A DNA stretch of 64,000 nt from Piscinibacter sp. (GTDB lineage Bacteria > Pseudomonadota > Gammaproteobacteria > Burkholderiales > Burkholderiaceae_C), in the NCBI GenBank assembly GCA_017983795.1, contig JAGOAS010000009.1, forward strand, positions 78,719 to 142,718. Reading direction: 5' to 3'. The notes under the pieces are model-generated. The model was given only the letters and a program-made list of their open reading frames with translations, ran no database searches and was not told the DNA's origin. The translations under genes and the position numbers were made by a program. The first letter of the stretch is position 1. Each line of letters begins with the position of its first letter. This document shows, in pieces, positions 24,331 through 34,251 of the stretch.

Positions 24331-24954
24331 ATGAACAACCGCACCCCGCTCCCGCTCGCCGCCGCGCTCGCCCTGTTCGCCGCCCTGCCCGCCGCGGCGC
24401 AGGACTACGGCGCCATGATCCAGCAGCAGATGGCGGCGATGAACGCCAACATCGCGCGCGGCCAGCAGATGGTCAACGGCATGGTGCGCCAGCGCATGGC
24501 CGATCCGCAGGTGCAGGCCGGCTACCAGCAGTACCTGGCGCAGATGCGCGCCGCGGGTCGTCCGCCCATGGACTACCCGACCTACACCTACAACTGGATC
24601 TATACCGCCGGCTTCTCGGCCCAGGGCATCGCCCATGCGCGCGCCAACGAGGCCGGCATCGCGCGCGCCGAGCAGGGCAAGGTGCAGGAGCTGCGCGCCG
24701 CCGAGGCGCAGCGCGGCCAGGCGCAGCAGGTGCAGCGCGACCGCTACTTCGCCAACCAGCAGGAGGCCGGCCGCGGCCTGCTGGGCCAGAGCACCTACCT
24801 CGCGCCCAACGGCGCGGCGCTCGCGCTGCCGCACACCTGGCAGGCCAACACGCAGCACAGCTACCAGGGCCAGACCTACCGCGTCGACGCGAGCGGCAAC
24901 TACCACGTACTCGGCAGCGACGGCTGGTGGTACCCGCTGCAGGCGCGGCGCTGA
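24331..24954 (+). CDS. Secreted hypothetical protein, Gln/Ala-rich
   Basis: 207 residues with a clear signal peptide (cleavage near AAAQDYG, residue ~24). The mature part has a Gln/Met-rich helical region (QQQMAAMNANIARGQQMVNG) and a C-terminal segment with aromatic repeats (YQGQTYRVDASGNYHVLGSDGWWYPLQ). An AGGAGG ribosome site precedes the ATG. No known family recognised. It may be transcribed with the next small secreted protein 41 bases downstream. Confidence 0.7.
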   Translation: MNNRTPLPLAAALALFAALPAAAQDYGAMIQQQMAAMNANIARGQQMVNGMVRQRMADPQVQAGYQQYLAQMRAAGRPPMDYPTYTYNWIYTAGFSAQGIAHARANEAGIARAEQGKVQELRAAEAQRGQAQQVQRDRYFANQQEAGRGLLGQSTYLAPNGAALALPHTWQANTQHSYQGQTYRVDASGNYHVLGSDGWWYPLQARR

Positions 24955-24995
24955 ACGCCTGCTCCCTTCCACCCTCACCCAACCAGGAGAGATCC

Positions 24996-25418
24996 ATGCA
25001 AGTGCACGCCCTCGCCCGCGTCGTCGCGGGCACCGCCCTGTCCATGCTGATCATGGTCGCCGCCACCGCGGTGTCGGCGCAGACCTGGGAGTACAAGTCC
25101 TACAAGAAGCAGGGCATGGGCAGCCAGTACAACAAGGACGTGTTCACCACCGGCACGATCTCCGTGGAGGAGAAGGACGGCAAGGCCATGTTCTCGATGA
25201 ATGCCGGCAGCGTCGACGCCTGCCTGCGCGGCAGCATCCCGGCCAAGGTCACGAAGACCGACGACACGACGATCATCGAGCCGCAGATCACGCTGGCCGG
25301 CTGCGAGAAGTTCCGCTACGTGATCCGCAACGACGGCAGCGGCGGCCAGCGCGAGGTGTGGCGCGGCGAGGCCTGGAAGAACACCGGCTGGGACCACGGG
25401 CTGACGCCCAAGAAGTAG
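24996..25418 (+). CDS. Small secreted protein, DUF3617-like
   Basis: 140 residues: signal peptide (cleavage after VSAQ, ~29), then a compact basic domain with two Cys (DACLRGSIP and AGCEKFRY) that may form a disulphide. It resembles short periplasmic DUF3617-type proteins in size and Cys pattern, but the match is loose. AGGAG lies before the ATG. It ends 22 bases from the convergent pntB. Confidence 0.65.
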   Translation: MQVHALARVVAGTALSMLIMVAATAVSAQTWEYKSYKKQGMGSQYNKDVFTTGTISVEEKDGKAMFSMNAGSVDACLRGSIPAKVTKTDDTTIIEPQITLAGCEKFRYVIRNDGSGGQREVWRGEAWKNTGWDHGLTPKK

Positions 25419-25440
25419 GCGCAGCCCGGGTCGGTGGCGC

Positions 25441-26856
25441 TCAGCCGTTCAGCGCCGCCTGCACCTCGTCGAGCATCTTCTTCGCATCGCCGAACAGCAT
25501 GCGGTTGTTCTCTTTGTAGAAGAGCGGGTTGTCGACGCCGGCGTAGCCCGAGGCCATGCTGCGCTTCATCACGATCGAGGTCTTGGCCTTCCAGACTTCC
25601 AGCACCGGCATGCCGGCGATCGGGCTGCCCGGGTCTTCCTGCGCGGCCGGGTTGACGATGTCGTTGGCGCCGATGACCATGGACACGTCGGTGTCCGGGA
25701 AGTCGGCGTTGATCTCGTCCATCTCGAGCACGATGTCGTAGGGCACCTTGGCCTCGGCCAGCAGCACGTTCATGTGGCCGGGCATGCGGCCGGCCACCGG
25801 GTGGATGCCGAAGCGCACGTTGACGCCCTTGGCGCGCAGGATCTTGGTGATCTCGCAGACCACGTGCTGCGCCTGCGCCACCGCCATGCCGTAGCCCGGC
25901 ACGATGACGACGTTCTTGGCCTCCTTGAGCAGCTCGGCCGTCTCGGCCGCCGTGATCGGCTGCACCTCGCCGGCCGGCTGCACCGCGCCGCCGCCGCCCG
26001 CCGGCGCGGGGGCGCCACCGCCGAAGCCGCCGGCGATCACGCTGATGAAATTGCGGTTCATCGCGCGGCACATGATGTAGCTGAGGATCGCGCCCGAGGA
26101 GCCGACCAGCGCGCCGGTGACGATGAGCAGGTCGTTGCTGAGCATGAAGCCCGTGGCCGCCGCGGCCCAGCCCGAGTAGCTGTTGAGCATGGAGACGACC
26201 ACCGGCATGTCGGCGCCGCCGATGGCCATCACCATGTGGATGCCGAACAGCAGCGCGATCACCGTCATCACCAGCAGCGGCGTCATGCCGGAGGCTACGT
26301 CGTGCGCGTTCAGGAAGGCGCGGCCGAACCAGATCACCACCAGCAGCGCCACGAGGTTGAGCCAGTGGCGCGCCGGCAGCAGCAGCGGCTTGCCGCCGAT
26401 GCGGCCGGAGAGCTTGCCGAAGGCGATCACCGAGCCCGAGAAGGTGACGGCGCCGATGAGGATGCCGATGTAGACCTCGATCTCGTGGATGGCCTTCTCG
26501 GCCGGCGTGGCGAATACGGTCGAGGTGTCGACGTAGCTCGCGTAGCCGACCAGGCAGGCCGCCAGGCCCACGAGGCTGTGCATCAGCGCGACCAGCTCGG
26601 GCATCTGCGTCATCTGCACCTTCTTCGCGGCGAAGAGGCCGACGCTGCCGCCGACCACCAGGGCGCCGACGATCCAGGCGTAGCCGGCGCCGGTGACGCG
26701 CGGGCCCAGCACGGTGGCGAGCACCGCGATGGCCATGCCGATCATGCCGAAGACGTTGCCGCGGCGTGCGGTCTCGGGGTTGGCGAGGCCGCCGAGGCTG
26801 AGGATGAAGAGAACGGTGGCGCCGATGTAGGCGACGGTGGCGAGGCTGTCGGTCAT
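25441..26856 (-). CDS. pntB: NAD(P) transhydrogenase, beta subunit
   Basis: 471 residues. The N-terminal part has about nine membrane helices (domain II). The C-terminal domain III binds NADP(H): [42 protein letters not shown] and [18 protein letters not shown]. With PntA it couples proton entry to NADPH formation from NADH. Between domains II and III is a Gly/Ala/Pro-rich linker ([13 protein letters not shown]). Its start is 13 bases after the pntA stop, one operon. Confidence 0.96.
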   Translation of the reverse strand: MTDSLATVAYIGATVLFILSLGGLANPETARRGNVFGMIGMAIAVLATVLGPRVTGAGYAWIVGALVVGGSVGLFAAKKVQMTQMPELVALMHSLVGLAACLVGYASYVDTSTVFATPAEKAIHEIEVYIGILIGAVTFSGSVIAFGKLSGRIGGKPLLLPARHWLNLVALLVVIWFGRAFLNAHDVASGMTPLLVMTVIALLFGIHMVMAIGGADMPVVVSMLNSYSGWAAAATGFMLSNDLLIVTGALVGSSGAILSYIMCRAMNRNFISVIAGGFGGGAPAPAGGGGAVQPAGEVQPITAAETAELLKEAKNVVIVPGYGMAVAQAQHVVCEITKILRAKGVNVRFGIHPVAGRMPGHMNVLLAEAKVPYDIVLEMDEINADFPDTDVSMVIGANDIVNPAAQEDPGSPIAGMPVLEVWKAKTSIVMKRSMASGYAGVDNPLFYKENNRMLFGDAKKMLDEVQAALNG

Positions 26857-26869
26857 GTTCTTCTCGTCC

Positions 26870-28450
26870 TCACTTGCGGAACATCGCCAGCATGCGACGC
26901 GTCACCGCGAAGCCGCCGAACATGTTGATGGCCGTCAGCACCAGCGCGAGCACGGCCATGCCGAGGATCAGGCCGCTGGGCCGGTCGGCCCCCGCGCCGG
27001 CGAGCGGCGGCGCGATCTGGATCAGCGCGCCGATGGCGATGATCGAGGAGATCGCGTTGGTCACGCTCATCAGCGGCGTGTGCAGCGAGGGCGTCACGTT
27101 CCAGATCACCATGTAGCCGATGAAGCAGGCCAGCACGAACACGGTGAAGTGCGACAGGAACGAAGCCGGCGCGAAGGCGCCGACCGCCAGCAGCGCCAGC
27201 GCGCCGACGGCGAAGGTGATGGCCAGCGACTTGGCCGACATCGGCTCGCCGGCGCCATGGCCGTGGCCCTTGGCCGCCGGCGCCGCGACCGCCGCCTTCG
27301 GCTTGGCCACCGGCGCGGGCAGCTTGAGCGGCGGCGCGGGCCAGGTGACGGTGCCGTCCTTGATGACGGTGAGGCCGCGGATCGCGTCGTCGTCCATGTT
27401 GACGTTGACGACGCCGTCCTTGGTCTTGCACAGCTCCTCGGTCAGGCGCAGCAGGTTGTTCGAGTACAGCGTCGAGCTCTGCTTGGCGAGGCGGCTGGCC
27501 AGATCGGTGTAGCCGACGATGGTGACGCCGTGCTTCACCACGGCCTGGCCGGGCTCGGTGAGCTCGCAGTTGCCGCCCTGCTCGGCCGCCATGTCGACGA
27601 TCACGCTGCCGGGCTTCATGCTCTGCACCATCTCGGCGGTGATCAGCTTGGGCGCGGGCTTGCCCGGGATCAGCGCGGTGGTGATGATGATGTCGCACTC
27701 CTTGGCCTGCTGCGCGTACATCGCGCGCTGCGCGGCCTGGAAGCCCTCGCTCATCACCTTGGCGTAGCCGCCGCCGCCCGAGCCTTCTTCCTCGTAGTCG
27801 ACCTTGACGAACTCGCCGCCCAGCGAGACCACCTGGTCGGCCACCTCGGCGCGGGTGTCGTTCGCGCGCACGATGGCGCCCAGGCCGGCGGCGGTGCCGA
27901 TGGCGGCCAGGCCGGCCACGCCGGCGCCGGCGATGAATACCTTGGCCGGCGGGATCTTGCCGGCGGCGGTGATCTGGCCGTTGAAGAAGCGGCCGAAGGC
28001 GTTGGCCGCCTCGATCACGGCGCGGTAGCCGCTCACGCCGGCCATGGAGGTCAGCGCGTCCATCTTCTGCGCGCGCGAGAGCTGGCGCGGCAGCGCGTCG
28101 ATGGCCAGCACGGTGGCGCCCTTGGCCGCCAGCTGCTGCATCAGCTCGGGGTTCTGCGCCGGCCAGACGAAGCCGATCAGCATGCCGCCCTGGCGCAGCA
28201 GGCCGACTTCCTCGGCGCTCGGGGCGCGCACCTTGAAGACGATGTCGCTCTTGCTCCAGAGCTCGGCGGCGCCGGCCACGACCTCGGCGCCGGCGGCGCG
28301 GTAGGCCTCGTCGCCGAAATTGGCCGCGGCGCCGGCGCCGCTTTGCACGGCGACCGAGAAGCCGAGCTTGATCAGCTTCTCCACCACCTCGGGCACGGTG
28401 GCGACGCGCTTCTCCCCGGCCGCTGTCTCGAGCGGAACACCGATCAACAT
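26870..28450 (-). CDS. pntA: NAD(P) transhydrogenase, alpha subunit
   Basis: 526 residues, similar in length to the single-chain E. coli PntA (510). NAD(H)-binding domain I covers roughly 1-380 with [27 protein letters not shown] and EQGGNCELT. An Ala/Lys/Pro-rich linker follows, then four membrane helices (about 415-520). The fused architecture contrasts with the split PntAA/PntAB of many alphaproteobacteria. First gene of pntAB, with a GGAGG site before the ATG. Confidence 0.96.
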   Translation of the reverse strand: MLIGVPLETAAGEKRVATVPEVVEKLIKLGFSVAVQSGAGAAANFGDEAYRAAGAEVVAGAAELWSKSDIVFKVRAPSAEEVGLLRQGGMLIGFVWPAQNPELMQQLAAKGATVLAIDALPRQLSRAQKMDALTSMAGVSGYRAVIEAANAFGRFFNGQITAAGKIPPAKVFIAGAGVAGLAAIGTAAGLGAIVRANDTRAEVADQVVSLGGEFVKVDYEEEGSGGGGYAKVMSEGFQAAQRAMYAQQAKECDIIITTALIPGKPAPKLITAEMVQSMKPGSVIVDMAAEQGGNCELTEPGQAVVKHGVTIVGYTDLASRLAKQSSTLYSNNLLRLTEELCKTKDGVVNVNMDDDAIRGLTVIKDGTVTWPAPPLKLPAPVAKPKAAVAAPAAKGHGHGAGEPMSAKSLAITFAVGALALLAVGAFAPASFLSHFTVFVLACFIGYMVIWNVTPSLHTPLMSVTNAISSIIAIGALIQIAPPLAGAGADRPSGLILGMAVLALVLTAINMFGGFAVTRRMLAMFRK

Positions 28451-28541
28451 GGATGCCTCCTCGGGCTCTGGTTATTGGTGAATCGGGGCGGAGCTTACAC
28501 AATGCCGGCCCCGGCACCTTCGCCCACAGCGCATATCTTTC

Positions 28542-29036
28542 ATGCCCGAACGCTGGAAACCGAGCGTCACCGTCGCCGCGATCATCGAGCGCGACGGCCT
28601 CTACCTGCTCGTCGAGGAGCACACGCCCGAGGGCCTGAAGCTCAACAACCCGGCCGGCCACCTCGACCCCGGCGAGAGCCCGCAGCAGGGCGTGCAACGC
28701 GAGGCGCTGGAGGAAACCGCCCGCCAGTTCACGCCGGATCGGCTGGTGGGCGTCTACCTCTCGCGCTTCCAGCGCCCGGCCAGCGGCGAGGACGTCACCT
28801 ACGTGCGCTTCGCCTTCGGCGGCACGGTGGGCGAGCCCGACCCGGCGCGCGCGCTCGACGAGGGCATCGTGCGCACGCTGTGGATGACGCTCGAGGAGGT
28901 GCGCGCCAGCCGCGCGCGCCACCGCAGCGGCCTGGTGCAGCGCTGCATCGAGGACCATGCCGCCGGCGTGCGCCTGCCGCTCACGGCCATCAGCACCGAC
29001 GCCAGCGTCTACGCGCCGGAAATCAAGGGCGGCTGA
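28542..29036 (+). CDS. Nudix hydrolase (NudJ-like)
   Basis: 164 residues. The Nudix box is complete: GHLDPGESPQQGVQREALEE at about residues 40-59, with the REALEE metal-binding glutamates. The start MPERWKPSVTVAAIIERDG matches the NudJ (YmfB) group, which hydrolyses nucleoside di/triphosphates and thiamine pyrophosphate. In Burkholderiales it usually precedes mnmA, as it does here with one gene between. The stop abuts the convergent MaoC-like gene. Confidence 0.88.
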   Translation: MPERWKPSVTVAAIIERDGLYLLVEEHTPEGLKLNNPAGHLDPGESPQQGVQREALEETARQFTPDRLVGVYLSRFQRPASGEDVTYVRFAFGGTVGEPDPARALDEGIVRTLWMTLEEVRASRARHRSGLVQRCIEDHAAGVRLPLTAISTDASVYAPEIKGG

Positions 29037-29900
29037 TCAGGCGGCGCGCAGCGTGGCCTGCGCGTCCATGGTCAGCCATCCCTCGTGGTCCTGCGCCCAG
29101 AGCCGGATCGCATCGCCGTCGCGCTTGCCGCTGACGCGCAGCGCGTGCCCGTCGAAGCTCGGGCGCAGGGCCTTGAAGGCGAAGCTCGCCAGCCGCGCGG
29201 CCGGCCACTCGCGGCCGAGCAGATCGAGCAGCAGCGTGGCGATCAGCGGGCCGTGCACGATCAGCCCCGGGTAACCCTCGACCTCGGTGACGTAGCGGCG
29301 GTCGTAGTGGATGCGGTGGCCGTTGAAGGTCAGCGCCGAGTAGCGGAACAGCAGCACGTCGGCGGGCTGCCATTCGCGCGCCCACTCGGCGTCGGCCGGC
29401 GCGGGCTGCGGTGGCGGCTCCACGTCGCCCGGCTGCCTGGCGGCGCGGTAGACGATGTCGTGCCACTCGCGCAGTGCGGGCGTCGCTGCGCCGTTGGTGA
29501 AGACCTCGTGGCGCACCGTCACGAATACCAGCGGCCCGCTGCGGCCTTGCTTGGCTGCCACGCTTTCGATGGTCGAGACCCGCTCGGCCGCATCGCCCAC
29601 GCGCAGCTCGCCGGGGAACTCGAAGCGGCTGCCGGCCCACATGCGCCGCGGCAGCGGCACCGGCGGCAGGAAGCCGCCCAGCTTGGCGTGACCATCCGGC
29701 CCCAGTTCGCTGGCGCGGTGCAGGGGCAGGAAGTAGAGCCAGTGCCACAAGGGCGGCAGCGGCGTGCCGGGTGCGATGTCGCGCGGCGGGTGGTCCAGCG
29801 TGGCGGCCAGCGCGGCCACCGGGGTCGGGCCGAATACGTCGCGGCGCGTCTCGCTGCGGCCGACCCAGCGTTGCAGTTCGCGCTCGTCGATGGCGTCCAT
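29037..29900 (-). CDS. FAS1-like/MaoC-type acyl-CoA dehydratase (mesaconyl/itaconyl-CoA hydratase type)
   Basis: 287 residues. A hot-dog-fold N-terminal dehydratase domain precedes a second hot-dog region with [30 protein letters not shown], which carries the conserved Tyr/His active-site pattern. Family members hydrate mesaconyl-C4-CoA, itaconyl-CoA or beta-hydroxyacyl-CoA; the substrate here is not determinable. Start chosen at [12 protein letters not shown] because upstream residues are Ser/Thr-rich noise. It is a single gene, convergent with nudix and divergent from mnmA (40 bases apart). Confidence 0.8.
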   Translation of the reverse strand: MDAIDERELQRWVGRSETRRDVFGPTPVAALAATLDHPPRDIAPGTPLPPLWHWLYFLPLHRASELGPDGHAKLGGFLPPVPLPRRMWAGSRFEFPGELRVGDAAERVSTIESVAAKQGRSGPLVFVTVRHEVFTNGAATPALREWHDIVYRAARQPGDVEPPPQPAPADAEWAREWQPADVLLFRYSALTFNGHRIHYDRRYVTEVEGYPGLIVHGPLIATLLLDLLGREWPAARLASFAFKALRPSFDGHALRVSGKRDGDAIRLWAQDHEGWLTMDAQATLRAA

Positions 29901-29940
29901 GGCCCGAGTGTGCCGCGCCGCGGACGGGATAATCGCCGCC

Positions 29941-31050
29941 ATGGGCAAGAAACTGCGGGTCGTCGTCGGTTTGTCCGGCGGTGTCGACTCCGCCGTGAGC
30001 GCGTGGCTGCTCAAACAGCAAGGCCACGACGTCGTCGGCATCTTCATGAAAAATTGGGAAGACGACGACGACAGCGAGTACTGCTCGAGCAACGTCGATT
30101 TCGTCGACGCCGCCGCGGTGGCCGACGTGATCGGCATCGAGATCGAGCACGTCAACTTCGCCGCCGACTACAAGGACCGTGTCTTCGCCGAGTTCCTGCG
30201 CGAATACCAGGCCGGCCGCACGCCCAACCCCGACGTGCTGTGCAACGCCGAGATCAAGTTCAAGGCCTTCCTCGACCATGCGATGCGCCTGGGCGCCGAG
30301 AAGATCGCCACCGGGCACTATGCGCGCGTGCGCGAACGCGGCGGCGCATTCGAGTTGCTCAAGGGGCTCGATCCGCTGAAGGATCAGAGCTACTTCCTGC
30401 ACCGCCTCAACCAGGCGCAGCTGGCCAGGACGATGTTCCCGGTCGGCGAACTGCCCAAGACCGAGGTGCGCCGCATCGCCGAGGAGATCGGCCTGCCCAA
30501 CGCGAAGAAGAAGGACTCGACCGGCATCTGCTTCATCGGCGAGCGGCCCTTCCGCGAGTTCCTCAATCGCTACCTCGCCAACCAGCCCGGCCCGATCAAG
30601 GACGACCGCGGCCGCACGATCGGCGAGCACGTCGGCCTGTCCTTCTACACGCTCGGCCAGCGCAAGGGCATCGGCATCGGCGGGCTCAAGGAACGCGGTG
30701 CGGCCAAGGGCGGCAGCGAGCACGAGCCCTGGTTCGTGGCGCGCAAGGACATGGCGACGAATACGCTCTACGCGGTGCAGGGCCACGCGCACCCCTGGCT
30801 TCTTTCGAGCGCGCTGCGCGCCGACGATGCCAGCTGGGTGGCCGGCACGCCGCCCGCGGCCGGCGGCTACGGCGCGAAGACGCGCTACCGCCAGGCCGAC
30901 GCGCCCTGCGCCTTCGAGGCCGACACGTCACGCGACTTCACGCTGCGTTTCGACGAGCCGCAATGGGCGGTCACGCCGGGGCAGTCGGCCGTGCTCTACG
31001 ACGGCGAGGTGTGCCTGGGCGGCGGGGTGATCGCGCAGGCGATCGACTGA
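29941..31050 (+). CDS. mnmA: tRNA 2-thiouridylase
   Basis: 369 residues. It thiolates U34 in tRNA-Lys/Glu/Gln using sulfur relayed by the Tus system. The PP-loop [12 protein letters not shown] lies at about residues 10-21. Catalytic Cys residues are in [12 protein letters not shown] and [10 protein letters not shown], with the tRNA-recognition region between them. The C-terminal beta-barrel ends [10 protein letters not shown]. Full length for the family; the start is a clear ATG in a strongly conserved N-terminus. Confidence 0.97.
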   Translation: MGKKLRVVVGLSGGVDSAVSAWLLKQQGHDVVGIFMKNWEDDDDSEYCSSNVDFVDAAAVADVIGIEIEHVNFAADYKDRVFAEFLREYQAGRTPNPDVLCNAEIKFKAFLDHAMRLGAEKIATGHYARVRERGGAFELLKGLDPLKDQSYFLHRLNQAQLARTMFPVGELPKTEVRRIAEEIGLPNAKKKDSTGICFIGERPFREFLNRYLANQPGPIKDDRGRTIGEHVGLSFYTLGQRKGIGIGGLKERGAAKGGSEHEPWFVARKDMATNTLYAVQGHAHPWLLSSALRADDASWVAGTPPAAGGYGAKTRYRQADAPCAFEADTSRDFTLRFDEPQWAVTPGQSAVLYDGEVCLGGGVIAQAID

Positions 31051-31060
31051 AGCTGCATCC

Positions 31061-31651
31061 TCACTGCGGCCGACCCAGATCCATCGTCCAGTAGTCGCCG
31101 TAGCGGTTCGTCGACGTGCCCTTGATGCAGGCCACGCCGATCTGCGTGAAGGCCGGGTTCATGATGTTGGCGCAGTGGCCGGGGCTGTTCATCCAGCCCG
31201 TCATCACGTTGGTCACGGTGCCGTAGCCGGCGGCGATGTTCTCGCCCAGGGCGCTCGCCACGTAGCCGGTGGCGGCAACGCGCGAGCCCAGCGTGCTGCC
31301 GTTCGAGCCGCCGTGATCGAAGAAGTTGTTGGTCACCATGTCGAGCGAGTGCGCGGTGGCGGCCTGGGTGAGCTGGGTATTCCAGGTGAGCGCGGCGGCC
31401 GGGGCGAAGTTGCCGTTGCTGCCGCAGCTCGCGCCGGCGGCACGCAGCTGGTTGACGCGTGCGATCAGGCTGGCCTGGAAGTCGGGCAGCGCGCAGGTGG
31501 CGTCGGTTCCGGCCGGCACGGGGCTGGGCGCGGGTGCGGGAGTCGCCGCAGGCGCCGGCGCGGGCGCATCCCCGCCGCCACCACCGCAGGCGGCCACCAG
31601 GGCCACCAGCCACAGACTGCCCAGCCGGACGAATGCACGATGACTTGCCAT
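31061..31651 (-). CDS. CAP/SCP-domain lipoprotein
   Basis: 196 residues. N-terminal lipobox LVALVAACGG, then a Pro/Ala-rich spacer (about 28-48), then a CAP (PR-1/SCP-like) domain with LTWNTQLTQAA, HSLDMVTNNFFDHGG, ALGENIAAGYGTV and WMNSPGHCANIMNP. The His/Glu set of the CAP cleft is present. Bacterial CAP proteins of the YkwD type are extracytoplasmic and mostly uncharacterised. The upstream ribosome site is poor, so the start is less certain than the domain. Confidence 0.85.
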   Translation of the reverse strand: MASHRAFVRLGSLWLVALVAACGGGGGDAPAPAPAATPAPAPSPVPAGTDATCALPDFQASLIARVNQLRAAGASCGSNGNFAPAAALTWNTQLTQAATAHSLDMVTNNFFDHGGSNGSTLGSRVAATGYVASALGENIAAGYGTVTNVMTGWMNSPGHCANIMNPAFTQIGVACIKGTSTNRYGDYWTMDLGRPQ

Positions 31652-31787
31652 GGAGGGCAAGGCTAGCCAGCGCCGGCGGCGCGAGCGGTGAACAAGGGTA
31701 AGCAGCGGCTGCGCGAGTTGCCCGGCCGTGAGATGCCTCACGCGCCGCGGCGCTTCAGCGCGCCGGCCGCGCGGCCGATACACCAGC

Positions 31788-34217
31788 ATGACGCTGCCTC
31801 GACGCTTGCATGTTTCGTTCGCGCTGCGCCTGGCAGCGCTGCTGCTGGGCCTGTTCGCGCTGCTGCAGCTCGCCAGCATCACTGCCATCGGCCTGGGGCT
31901 GGATGCGCAGGCGCGGCGCACGCTGCCGGAGCGGCTCGCCGCCGGCGAGCGCGTCTTCAAGTCACTGCTCGAGCAGCGGGCGCAGGTGCTCACCGACGCC
32001 GCCGCGGCGCTCGCCGCCGACGCCGCGTTGCGCGCCGCTGCGCTGTCGGACGACCGCGCCACGCTCGCCTCGCTGCTGGAGCGGCACGGCGCACGCATCG
32101 GCGCCACCGAGGCGGCCTGGCTGGGCACCGATTTCGGCCTGCGCGCCCGCACGGGCGAGGCGATGCAGCAGGCGGCCATCGGCCCGGCCGCCGCGGCGCT
32201 CGCCGTCAGCGCCGGCAGCACGGGCAGCGCCAGCGGCCTCGTGCTGGTGGGCGGCCGCCCGCACCAGCTGGCGCTGGTGCCGGTGAAGGCACCGGGGCTG
32301 CTGGGCTGGGTCGCCTTGGGCCTGCCGATCGACGACCGGCTCGGCGCGGAACTGCACACGCTCACCTCGCTCGACCTGACACTGCTCGCGCGCGACTCGG
32401 CGAACGATCCCTGGCGCGGCACGCACAGCACGCTGGGCGATGCCGCCGCGCGCGAGATCGCCGCACAGCCATGGAACGGCGCGGCCACGCCGATGGCCTC
32501 GCTGGACGTGGCGGGCGAGGAACTCGGCCTGCGCCCGCGCTGGCTCGCCACGCTGGGCGCCGCCGACCGCGAATCGGGCCCGGCCATGCTGGCGCTGCTG
32601 TCGCTGTCCATCGACGCGGCCGCGGGCATGCCGCGCGTGCTGCCGTGGCTGCTGCTGGGCATCGGCATGCTCGGCGCCGGCATGTTTGCCTCGGCCGCGC
32701 TGCACACGGCGCGCCGCGTCACCGCGCCCTTGCGCGAGCTGGCGGATGCCGCCGAGCGCCTCGGCACGGGCGACGCCACGGCGCCGCCACTGGCCGCCGC
32801 CGCCCGCAGCGACGAGATCGGCGAAGCGGCGCGCAGCTTCGAGCGCATGCGCGCCAGCGTGGTGGCGACGCAGCAGCAGACCCTGCGCCTGGCCTACCGC
32901 GACACGCTGACGGGCCTGCCCAACCGCGCGCAGTTCGACGCCGCGGTGCATGAGGCGATCGCCGCATCGGCGGGCACGGGCTCGACGCTGGCCGTGCTGG
33001 TGCTCGACCTCGACCGCTTCCGGAGCATCAACAACCGGCTCGGCCATGCGGTCGGCGACCGCCTGCTGCAAGCCGCCGGCGAGCGCCTCGCGCGCCAGGT
33101 GATGCGCGAGGGCGACATGGTCGCGCGCCGCGCGGGCGACCAGTTCGCCGTGCTGCTGCGCGAGAGCACGCCCGAGCTGGCGCACAGCGTGGCGCAGCGC
33201 ATCGCGCTGGCCTTCGAGCAGCCGCTCGCGCTCGACGAGCACCGCCTCGCCGTGCCGGTGGGCGTGGGCATCGCCTGCTGGCCCGAGCACGCGGACAGCG
33301 CCGACACGCTGGTGCATCGCGCCGAGCGCGCCATGCTCGCCGCCAAGCGCGGCCGCAGCGGGCCGCTGGTCTACGAGCCGGCCATGGACGACGGCAGCGC
33401 GCAGTCGCTCGCGCTGCTCGACGAGCTGCGCGAGGCGCTGGCGCGCGGCGAGCTGCGCCTGCACCTGCAACCCAAGCTGTCGCTGGCGACCGGCGGCGTG
33501 GCCGGCGCCGAGGCGCTGCTGCGCTGGCAGCATCCGCGGCGCGGCCTGCTGCCGCCCGAGGAATTCATCCCCTTCGCCGAGCAGACCGGCCTCGTCCGCG
33601 AGCTGACGCTGTGGGTGTTCGAGGCCTGCGCGCGCGCCTGGCGCGAGCTGCAGGCCGAGGACGTGGACATGGTGCTGTCGCTCAACCTCTCGGCGCGCGA
33701 CCTGCTCGACGCCGAGCTGCCCGCGCGGCTGGAGAAGCGCCTGCTCGAGCAGCGCGTGCCCGCCGAGGCCTTCTGCCTGGAGATCACCGAGGGCGCCTTC
33801 CTCGACGACCCGCAGCGCGCGCTGGCCACGCTCAAGCGCCTCTCGCTGATGGGCTTCAAGCTCTCGATCGACGACTTCGGCGCGGGCCTGTCGTCCTACG
33901 CCTGGCTCAAGCAGCTGCCGGTGGACGAACTGAAGATCGACACGGCCTTCGTGCGCAACATGGACCGCGACCCGGTCGACGCGAAGCTGGTGCGCTCGAT
34001 GATCGAGCTGGCGCACAACCTCGGCTTCGGCGTGGTCGCCGAGGGCGTGGAGAACGCTCGCACCTGGGAGCTGCTGCGCGAGCTGAACTGCGAGCAGGCG
34101 CAGGGCTTCCACATGGGCCGGCCGATGCCGGTCGAGGAGTTCCTCGCCTGGTCGGCGCGCTGGGTGGACAAGCGCCGCCTGCTCGGCACGGCCGGCAGCG
34201 CCGGGCTGCTGCACTGA
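31788..34217 (+). CDS. Membrane GGDEF-EAL protein, probable c-di-GMP phosphodiesterase
   Basis: 809 residues. N-terminal helix (about 12-34), periplasmic sensor region to about 285, second helix (about 287-308), HAMP-like linker, GGDEF (about 370-530) and EAL (about 545-800). The GGDEF active site is degenerate: RRAGDQF replaces GGDEF. The EAL domain keeps its catalytic set: GAEALLRW, SLNLSARD, EITEG, DDFGAG (residues ~695), ELKID, AEGVE and QGF. Cyclase activity is therefore unlikely and phosphodiesterase activity likely. The GGDEF domain may bind GTP as a regulator, which is inference. Confidence 0.9.
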   Translation: MTLPRRLHVSFALRLAALLLGLFALLQLASITAIGLGLDAQARRTLPERLAAGERVFKSLLEQRAQVLTDAAAALAADAALRAAALSDDRATLASLLERHGARIGATEAAWLGTDFGLRARTGEAMQQAAIGPAAAALAVSAGSTGSASGLVLVGGRPHQLALVPVKAPGLLGWVALGLPIDDRLGAELHTLTSLDLTLLARDSANDPWRGTHSTLGDAAAREIAAQPWNGAATPMASLDVAGEELGLRPRWLATLGAADRESGPAMLALLSLSIDAAAGMPRVLPWLLLGIGMLGAGMFASAALHTARRVTAPLRELADAAERLGTGDATAPPLAAAARSDEIGEAARSFERMRASVVATQQQTLRLAYRDTLTGLPNRAQFDAAVHEAIAASAGTGSTLAVLVLDLDRFRSINNRLGHAVGDRLLQAAGERLARQVMREGDMVARRAGDQFAVLLRESTPELAHSVAQRIALAFEQPLALDEHRLAVPVGVGIACWPEHADSADTLVHRAERAMLAAKRGRSGPLVYEPAMDDGSAQSLALLDELREALARGELRLHLQPKLSLATGGVAGAEALLRWQHPRRGLLPPEEFIPFAEQTGLVRELTLWVFEACARAWRELQAEDVDMVLSLNLSARDLLDAELPARLEKRLLEQRVPAEAFCLEITEGAFLDDPQRALATLKRLSLMGFKLSIDDFGAGLSSYAWLKQLPVDELKIDTAFVRNMDRDPVDAKLVRSMIELAHNLGFGVVAEGVENARTWELLRELNCEQAQGFHMGRPMPVEEFLAWSARWVDKRRLLGTAGSAGLLH

Positions 34218-34229
34218 CGCAGAATCCGG

Positions 34230-34247
34230 GCTCCAGCTTCCTGGAGC
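34230..34247 (+). promoter_or_regulatory. Hairpin covering the ribosome site of the PaiB-like gene
   Basis: GCTCCAG (34230-34236) pairs perfectly with CTGGAGC (34241-34247) across the tetraloop CTTC. The GGAG at 34243-34246, five bases before the GTG start, lies in the stem. Confidence 0.45.
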
Positions 34248-34251
34248 ACCC

